Part shown: in pieces, positions 15,136 to 19,450 of the stretch
How positions within the stretch are numbered: the stretch's first letter is position 1
Layout: each line of letters starts with the position of its first letter
DNA from: Actinomycetes bacterium
Lineage (GTDB): Bacteria > Actinomycetota > Thermoleophilia > Solirubrobacterales > Solirubrobacteraceae
Direction: 5' to 3'
Assembly (NCBI GenBank): GCA_023404805.1
Contig: JAEYAL010000020.1
Coordinates: 1 to 19,450, forward strand
DNA: 19,450 nucleotides
Made by a program: the position numbers and the translations under genes
Notes under the pieces: generated by a model
Seen by the model: the letters and a program-made list of their open reading frames with translations, nothing else
Database searches by the model: none
Told to the model about the DNA's origin: nothing

Positions 15136-16188
15136 ATGTCTCTGACCTCCTCCCTCCGGCCTGCGCGCGTCGCCGCAGCGCTGGCCTCTCTCGCGCTCGC
15201 CGCCGGCGCCGCCGGCTGCGGTGACGACGACAAGTCGTCCGCTGCAGCGACCTCGCCGGGCGCGCCCAAGGCCCCGGAGACGCTGACGATCGCCTACCAG
15301 GCGATCCCGAACGGCGACCTCGTCGTCAAGCACAACGGCTGGATCGAGAAGGCCCTGCCGAACACGAAGGTCGAGTGGAAGCTCTTCGACTCGGGCGGCT
15401 CGGTGAACGAGGCGATCGCCGCCAGTTCGGTCGACATCGGCCTGGCCGGCTCGAGCCCGGTCTCGCGCGGCCTCTCGCAGCCGCTGGCCTACCAGGTGCC
15501 GTGGATCCACGACGTGATCGGCGACGCCGAGGCGCTCGTCGTGAAGTCGAACATCGCCGACATCAAGGCGCTTGAGGGCAAGAAGATCGCGACGCCGCTC
15601 GCGTCCACCGCGCACTACTCGCTGCTGGCCGCGCTGGAAGACGCGGGCGTGGACTCCAAGAAGGTCGACGTGATCGACGCGGAGCCCGACGACATCTACG
15701 CCGCCTGGAAGCGCGGCGACATCGACGGCGCCTACCTGTGGAACCCGAACCTCGCGAAGATCGAGAAGGAGGGCGGCAAGGTGCTCGTCACGTCGAAGCA
15801 GCTCGCCGAGAAGGGCAAGACGACGTACGACCTCGCCGTCGCCACGAACGAGCTGGCCAAGGAGTTCCCCGAAGCGCTGCAGGCGTGGGTCGCCGAGCAG
15901 GACAAGGCCGTCAAGCTCTACCGCTCCGATGAGGACGCATGGGCGACCGCCGTGGCTGCCGAGCTGAACCTGGAGCCGGCCGAGGTCAAGGAGCAGGCCG
16001 CCGACCTGATCTTCCTCGACGCGTCTGAGCAGATCGGCGCCGACTACCTCGGCGGCGGCCTCGCGACGAACCTCTTCGCGGCAGCCGAGTTCAACAAGAC
16101 GCTGGGCCAGATCCCGAGCGTCAAGCCCGAGGCCGACTACAAGGCGGCCGTGAACGCGGCCCCGGCGACCGCCGTCGCCGGCCAGTAG
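15136..16188 (+). CDS. tauA: Taurine-type ABC transporter substrate-binding lipoprotein
   Basis: 350 residues. The lipoprotein signal ends GAAGC with C28; the -3 residue is Ala rather than Leu, a slightly weak lipobox. An acidic/Ser/Ala linker leads into a TauA-like periplasmic-binding fold starting at TLTIAYQAIPNGDL. Shared TauA landmarks include KLFDSGGSVNEAIAASSVDI, GLAGSSPVSRGLSQPL, GDAEALVVKSNIADI, ATPLASTAHYSLLAALEDAG and AAWKRGDIDGAYLWNPNL. E. coli TauA has close counterparts, such as STTHYSLLAAL and AAWQRGDIDGAYVW, as recalled. The start at 15136 is backed by AGGAG (15122-15126) with a 9-nt gap. Taurine is the best guess for the ligand, but other alkanesulfonates are possible. No TauD-type dioxygenase is in the window, so the fate of the substrate (sulfur source or osmolyte) cannot be told. 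Confidence 0.9.
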   Translation: MSLTSSLRPARVAAALASLALAAGAAGCGDDDKSSAAATSPGAPKAPETLTIAYQAIPNGDLVVKHNGWIEKALPNTKVEWKLFDSGGSVNEAIAASSVDIGLAGSSPVSRGLSQPLAYQVPWIHDVIGDAEALVVKSNIADIKALEGKKIATPLASTAHYSLLAALEDAGVDSKKVDVIDAEPDDIYAAWKRGDIDGAYLWNPNLAKIEKEGGKVLVTSKQLAEKGKTTYDLAVATNELAKEFPEALQAWVAEQDKAVKLYRSDEDAWATAVAAELNLEPAEVKEQAADLIFLDASEQIGADYLGGGLATNLFAAAEFNKTLGQIPSVKPEADYKAAVNAAPATAVAGQ

Positions 16189-16218
16189 CCAGGCTCCGGT
16201 AGCGCGAGGGACTCTGGG

Positions 16219-17034
16219 ATGCGAACGGTCGTCGAGGCGGTCCGCCACACGTACGCCCGCTCCGGCGGCCGTTCCACTCCCGTCGACGCCCTCGGCCCGA
16301 TCGACCTCCAGATCGAGCCGGGGGAGTTCCTCGCGATCGTCGGTCCGTCGGGCTGCGGCAAGAGCACGCTGCTCTCGCTGCTGGCCGGCTTCATCACTCC
16401 GACCGAGGGTTCCGTCACGGTCGACGGCCAGCCGATCGCCGGCCCGGACCCGCAGCGCGGCATCGTCTTCCAGCAGCCGAACCTCTACCCCTGGTACTCG
16501 GTGCGGGAGAACGTCGCGCTCGGTCCGCGGCTCGGCGGCGCCAGCAAGGCCGACCGCCACCGCATCGCCGACGAGTACATCTCGCTCGTCGGCCTCGCGG
16601 ACTTCGCGCAGGCCAAGCCGTACGAGCTCTCGGGCGGGATGCAGCAGCGCACGCAGATCGCGCGCGTGCTGGCGAACGACCCGCAGCTCATGCTCCTCGA
16701 CGAGCCCTTCGGCGCCCTCGACGCCATGACGCGCGAGCACCTGCAGCACGAGCTGCACCGGATCTGGTGGAACTCGGGCGGCGCAGCGGGCGCTGGCGGC
16801 GCAGCGCGGCCGCGCAAGTCGGCCGTCTTCATCACCCATTCCGTCGACGAGGCGGTCTACCTCGGGACGCGCGTGCTCGTGATGAGCCCGCGGCCCGGCC
16901 GGATCGTGTTCGACGAGCGTCCGGACTTCGGCGACGGCGAGCGCGATGCCGCGCTGCGCGGGACGCCGGAGTTCGCCGCGTTCAGCGCGCGGGTGCGCGA
17001 GCAGATCACCGAGTCGCTGGTGAGCGCCGCCTGA
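16219..17034 (+). CDS. tauB: Taurine/sulfonate-type ABC transporter ATP-binding protein
   Basis: 271 residues, a cytoplasmic ATPase partner of the preceding permease and lipoprotein. Motifs: Walker A GPSGCGKS (42-49), Q-loop Q85 in GIVFQQPNLYPW, signature LSGGM (137-141), Walker B LMLLDE (157-162), D-loop FGALDAMTRE and H-loop H207 in FITHSVDEAVYLG. The C-terminal MSPRPGRIVFDERPDF matches the TauB/SsuB group. A Gly/Ala-rich insert (about 187-197) lies between the helix after the D-loop and the H-loop strand, where relatives usually have just a few residues; it contains a 12-bp direct repeat (see findings). ATG 16219 has GAGGG at 16206-16210, spacing 8. The gap from tauA is only 30 nt, so co-transcription is expected. 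All catalytic motifs are intact. Confidence 0.91.
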   Translation: MRTVVEAVRHTYARSGGRSTPVDALGPIDLQIEPGEFLAIVGPSGCGKSTLLSLLAGFITPTEGSVTVDGQPIAGPDPQRGIVFQQPNLYPWYSVRENVALGPRLGGASKADRHRIADEYISLVGLADFAQAKPYELSGGMQQRTQIARVLANDPQLMLLDEPFGALDAMTREHLQHELHRIWWNSGGAAGAGGAARPRKSAVFITHSVDEAVYLGTRVLVMSPRPGRIVFDERPDFGDGERDAALRGTPEFAAFSARVREQITESLVSAA

Positions 17035-17063
17035 CGCCGCCGCGCCCGTGGCTGCCCAGTTCG

Positions 17064-17094
17064 TTCACACAGCGGCGCGCAGCGCGCCTATGGT
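17064..17094 (+). promoter_or_regulatory. Candidate promoter for the first acidic-protein gene
   Basis: TTCACA (17064-17069) and TATGGT (17089-17094) are spaced by 19 bp, slightly long. The predicted start near 17101 would leave a ~20-nt leader carrying the strong AGAGGAG ribosome site. The -10 box resembles the TATGGG at 5052 and TATGCT at 897. Confidence 0.35.
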
Positions 17095-17121
17095 GAGGCT
17101 GACCCCTCAGAGGAGTTCCCC

Positions 17122-17502
17122 ATGAGCCAGCCCGACCTCAATGACGACGACGTCACCGGCACGAGCGAGCCGGCGGTGCCGCTCGACGATGTGCGGGAGG
17201 TGCGCGGCGACGCGACCGCCCGGGATCTCGTCGGCGAGGTGAGCGACGCTGAACGCGCGCTGGTCGACGGCGTGTATGGCGACGACGAGCCGCTGGACCC
17301 CGCGTACCAGGCCGTGATCGAGGCGGGCGGCGGTGTCGCCGAGGGCTTCGAGCAGGCCGAGGCGGCGCTGATCGAGCACGCCACCGACAGCGAGGGCAGC
17401 ACCCGCGACATCCTCTTCGACGCAATCGACGAGGACCTCGAGATCGACGACGACGTCTACGGCGACGCCGACGAGCTCGGCGGCGAGTTCGACCGCGGCT
17501 GA
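17122..17502 (+). CDS. Small acidic protein, unknown function (paralog of the next gene)
   Basis: 126 residues, about 31% Asp plus Glu, with no signal peptide or membrane segment, so probably cytoplasmic. The N-terminal third is polar and looks disordered. The central block DPAYQAVIEAGGGVAEGFEQ, followed by AEAALIEHATD, is likely helical. The tail carries FDAIDEDLEIDDDVYGDADE. From memory, the AGGGxAEGFExAExxLIxxA pattern recurs in short actinobacterial hypothetical proteins; no function is known to me. The start is well supported by AGAGGAG six nt before ATG 17122, the strongest Shine-Dalgarno in the window. It has its own candidate promoter and is separated by 87 bp from tauB, so it is probably not part of the transporter operon. 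The acidic clusters could bind divalent cations or basic partners (speculation). Confidence 0.8.
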   Translation: MSQPDLNDDDVTGTSEPAVPLDDVREVRGDATARDLVGEVSDAERALVDGVYGDDEPLDPAYQAVIEAGGGVAEGFEQAEAALIEHATDSEGSTRDILFDAIDEDLEIDDDVYGDADELGGEFDRG

Positions 17503-17672
17503 GCCCGGCCGCAGCGCGGGGCCGCGCAGCCGCCGGCCGCCGCGGAGAACGCCTGAACCGGTGGGCGCGGATGTCCGGGACGCCGACGGCGGCCGAGGCC
17601 GCTTGAGCTCCGCGTGGCGCCCGTCTGCCGCGGGCCGTACAGTGCTCGTGCGCAGTCCCGCTGGAGCACCTC
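17503..17672 (+). promoter_or_regulatory. Gap between the two acidic-protein genes: weak hairpin and -10-like box
   Basis: GCGCGG-GG-CCGCGC (17514-17527) could form a small GC hairpin just after the first acidic gene. TACAGT (17638-17643) fits TANNNT and would start a transcript near 17650, 23 nt before the second ATG; no -35 box was found at normal spacing. Both are weak. Confidence 0.25.
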
Positions 17673-18017
17673 ATGGATCCGTTCGACGAGTCACCTGAAA
17701 CCGAAGAAGACGACTTCCCGTCCACCATCGACCTCGGCGCCCTGCTCGGCGGCGGGGGCGGCAGCGAGGAGCCCGAAGAGGAGAAGCTCGCGACCGACTC
17801 CCTCGACGCGCTGCGCGATGGTGAACTCGGTGAGGAAGAGGCCGCCGTCGACCCGGCCCGCGCCGCGGTCATCGAGGCGTCCGGCGACGACGAGGATGAC
17901 GACGACGTCGAGGATCTCGAAGAGCTGGAGCGCGACGGCTTCGGCCGCGAACGCGAGTTCGGCTTCGACTCGATCGACGAAGAGGAAGACGACGACTACG
18001 ACGAGGACTACGACTGA
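17673..18017 (+). CDS. Small hyper-acidic protein, unknown function (paralog of the previous gene)
   Basis: 114 residues, about 44% Asp plus Glu, with no signal peptide or membrane helix. Landmarks: a Gly run (GALLGGGGGSEEPEEE), then SLDALRDGELGEEE, the shared block VDPARAAVIEASGDD, and the tail FGFDSIDEEEDDDYDED. The block and tail line up with DPAYQAVIEAGGG and FDAIDEDLEIDDD of the preceding gene, so the two look like a diverged tandem pair. In this copy the middle helix (EGFEQAEAALIEHA) is replaced by an Asp/Glu run. The start ATG 17673 has GGAG eight nt upstream. The third-position composition is as GC-rich as its neighbours, and the long antisense frames over it are shadows. The stop sits inside a hairpin shared with the convergent gene. 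Function unknown. Confidence 0.75.
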   Translation: MDPFDESPETEEDDFPSTIDLGALLGGGGGSEEPEEEKLATDSLDALRDGELGEEEAAVDPARAAVIEASGDDEDDDDVEDLEELERDGFGREREFGFDSIDEEEDDDYDEDYD

Positions 18018-18033
18018 CGCACCGCGTCGGTCG
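18011..18033. terminator. Bidirectional terminator hairpin between convergent genes
   Basis: CGACTGACGC-ACC-GCGTCGGTCG: ten-base arms with one wobble and a 3-nt loop. It overlaps the stop codon of the acidic gene and lies 24 nt beyond the stop of the leftward RTX-like gene. Its symmetry and convergent position suit termination in both directions; there is no T-tract. Confidence 0.5.
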
Positions 18034-18057
18034 GCGCCGCGGCTGTGAGGCCCGGCG

Positions 18058-19350
18058 CTACTGCGTCCCGACCGTCAGGTCGACCTGCACGCCCGGCTTG
18101 CTCTTGGAGACCGGGCCCTTGGAGCCGCGCGGCAGGCTGACGAGCCGCACCGTCCGGCGCGCGCCCGGCGCGAGCGCCTTGAGCCCCGCCGCCGTGAGCC
18201 GGACCCGGACGGTCTTGCTGCGCAGCGAACCGGTGCCGAGCAGTTTGCCGCTGGTCGTGCGGAGCTGCACGTCGTACGAGCGGGCCGCGCCGAGGCGCTT
18301 GCCGAGCGACAGGACGCCGTCCTTCAGGCGCTGGCCGCCGGTCGTGAGGTCGAAGTCGGCCGCGTGCCCTTTGCCCGCCGGCAGCGACACCATCTCGCAG
18401 TCCGTCTTCAGCTCAGCGTGCTCGGCGGCCTCTGCGGAGTTGCCGCCGGTTTGCGCGCGGGCGGCGTTGGCGTCGCGCCGGGCGCTGGCGGCGGCGTTGG
18501 CGTCGTCCGCGCCGAGGGCCGAGCGGAGGCCCGGGAGGCCGAGCGTCGGCGTGTCGGGGTCGAGCAGGCGGTCCGAGAGGTCGAGCTCGACGTCGTCGCC
18601 GCTGCCCAGGCCGCACGTGATCTTGTCGGGGCCCGTGCCCGGCTTGAGGGTGTCGAGGCCGTCGGCGCCGCGGAGCTCGTCGGTGCCCGGGCCGCCGAGC
18701 AGGATGTCGTCGAAGTCGGAGCCGATCAGCAGATCGCCGCCCTTGCCGCCGTCGAGCGAGACGCGCCCCGCGATCGACCCGTCGAGCAGGTCGTCGCCGT
18801 CGCCGCCGAAGAGGTAGCCGGTCGCCGCCGCCTTGGGCGTCCCGGGGTCGCCCGTGGGGCTGACCAGGCGGATGGTGTCGTCGCCCGCGTCGCCGAAGAC
18901 GCTCACCGACGTGTCGGCCGTCAGCTCGTCGTCGCCGTCGCCCAGCCGCAGGACCGGGTCCTGGGAGAACCGGATCGTGCACGTGGCCGTGTTCGGGTCG
19001 ACCTGCAGGCAGCCGTAGTCGGCGGAGACCGGCGCGCCGGTGTCCTTGACCGTCCACCGGGTTTGCGCGAAACCGCCCGGGGCCGGCTCTGCCGCCGCCG
19101 AGGTGACGCTGACGCGGTTGGCCTCGCCTGGCGCTGCCGTCAGCTCGACGTAGGAGAACTGGTACATGCCCTTGGCGCTGACGTCGATGACCTTGACGGT
19201 TGCGGCCGAGGCGGGTGTCGCGGCGGCCAGCGGCAGCGCGGCGGCGGCCAGGGCGACAGCGCGGAGCTGCAGTCGCCCTGCGCGCCACGTCGGCGCCGCG
19301 AGGTCGGCCGGCGAACGCCGGGGCAGGAGGTTCGGTCGGGGGCGCCGCAT
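18058..19350 (-). CDS. Secreted RTX-like (hemolysin-type calcium-binding) protein
   Basis: 430 residues. A long basic leader and Ala/Leu core (28-49) end near TPASA-ATV, a Sec-type signal; the N-terminus has RR pairs but no clear Tat motif. Residues 50-135 look like a beta-rich domain with two cysteines (C114, C124). Residues ~137-252 hold degenerate GGxGxDxL-type calcium-binding nonapeptides: GDGDDELTA, GDAGDDTI, GGDGDDLLDG, GGKGGDLLIG, GGPGTDELRG and ADGLDTLKPG, which would form a beta-roll. An Ala/Asp/Arg-rich stretch (~278-312) and a C-terminal beta domain with basic residues (VRVRLTAAGLKALAPGARRT) follow. There are no catalytic residues and no sortase motif. ATG 19350 is chosen over 19359 and 19449 because AAGGA lies eight nt upstream; the longer frame has no signal-like start. 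The protein is probably a surface or extracellular structural protein; function is otherwise unknown. Confidence 0.88.
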   Translation of the reverse strand: MRRPRPNLLPRRSPADLAAPTWRAGRLQLRAVALAAAALPLAAATPASAATVKVIDVSAKGMYQFSYVELTAAPGEANRVSVTSAAAEPAPGGFAQTRWTVKDTGAPVSADYGCLQVDPNTATCTIRFSQDPVLRLGDGDDELTADTSVSVFGDAGDDTIRLVSPTGDPGTPKAAATGYLFGGDGDDLLDGSIAGRVSLDGGKGGDLLIGSDFDDILLGGPGTDELRGADGLDTLKPGTGPDKITCGLGSGDDVELDLSDRLLDPDTPTLGLPGLRSALGADDANAAASARRDANAARAQTGGNSAEAAEHAELKTDCEMVSLPAGKGHAADFDLTTGGQRLKDGVLSLGKRLGAARSYDVQLRTTSGKLLGTGSLRSKTVRVRLTAAGLKALAPGARRTVRLVSLPRGSKGPVSKSKPGVQVDLTVGTQ

Positions 19351-19429
19351 GGAGACCATCCTTGCGCAGAACCCGCGGGCGCTCACGGCGTTGCGGCAGC
19401 CGTGGCGGTCAGCCCGCACCTCCGGCAGG

Positions 19430-19450
19430 TTTGCAGCGCAGCGCTGCAAA
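19430..19450. repeat. 21-bp palindrome upstream of the RTX-like gene, at the window edge
   Basis: TTTGCAGCGC-A-GCGCTGCAAA: perfect ten-base arms around one base, 79 bp before the RTX-like start codon. It could be an operator for that gene, or a terminator or operator of whatever lies to the right. The next bases are outside the window. Confidence 0.5.

Noticed and set aside
18058..19449. Longest RTX-like frame starting at 19449
   Set aside because: The extra 33 residues precede the signal peptide, contain scattered Cys/Arg and no ribosome site, and overlap the 21-bp palindrome; ATG 19350 has AAGGA at good spacing.

Overview
This is a high-GC window with short operons, mDAP-type cell-wall genes, a giant DUF11 surface protein, an RTX-like calcium-binding protein and an actinobacterial style of promoter (TANNNT -10 boxes, few strong Shine-Dalgarno sites). 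Together these suggest an actinobacterium. The DUF11 and RTX proteins with basic/Ala/Arg-rich tails point, by recollection of that group only, to Thermoleophilia (Solirubrobacterales).

Layout. 1-793 (minus) is the 5' part of an integral membrane protein that runs off the left edge. It is divergent from a four-gene osmoprotectant (glycine betaine/choline-type) ABC operon at 989-4804: ATPase with CBS domains, two permeases and a binding lipoprotein. All junctions are overlapping or within 8 nt, and a GC-rich terminator hairpin follows. 4805-5123 is a true intergenic region with that terminator, a 10-bp inverted repeat and a good sigma70-like promoter. 5124-12959 encodes a 2,611-residue secreted protein made of about 17 DUF11/isopeptide-like Ig-fold units, with no LPXTG motif and no C-terminal membrane segment. 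Its stop overlaps the start of an SH3-like plus YkuD L,D-transpeptidase gene (12959-13711). A small two-helix membrane protein follows (13834-14034), then a 39-bp terminator hairpin.

14219-17034 is a taurine-type ABC operon in the order permease (tauC), binding lipoprotein (tauA), ATPase (tauB). It is preceded by an unusually AT-rich, potentially structured leader. Two small, very acidic proteins (17122-17502, 17673-18017) share a DPAxxAVIEAxG motif and look like diverged paralogs. A bidirectional hairpin separates the second from a convergent secreted RTX-like protein (18058-19350, minus). A 21-bp palindrome lies at the right edge.

How the genes fit together. Both ABC systems import small zwitterionic compounds (betaines; taurine/sulfonates), which can serve as compatible solutes or as N/S sources. 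The middle of the window is cell-surface biology. The most provocative observation is the translational coupling of a sortase-signal-less giant surface protein to an L,D-transpeptidase, which suggests a possible route for building the protein into, or attaching it to, peptidoglycan. No RNA genes, insertion sequences, integrases or CRISPR arrays were seen.
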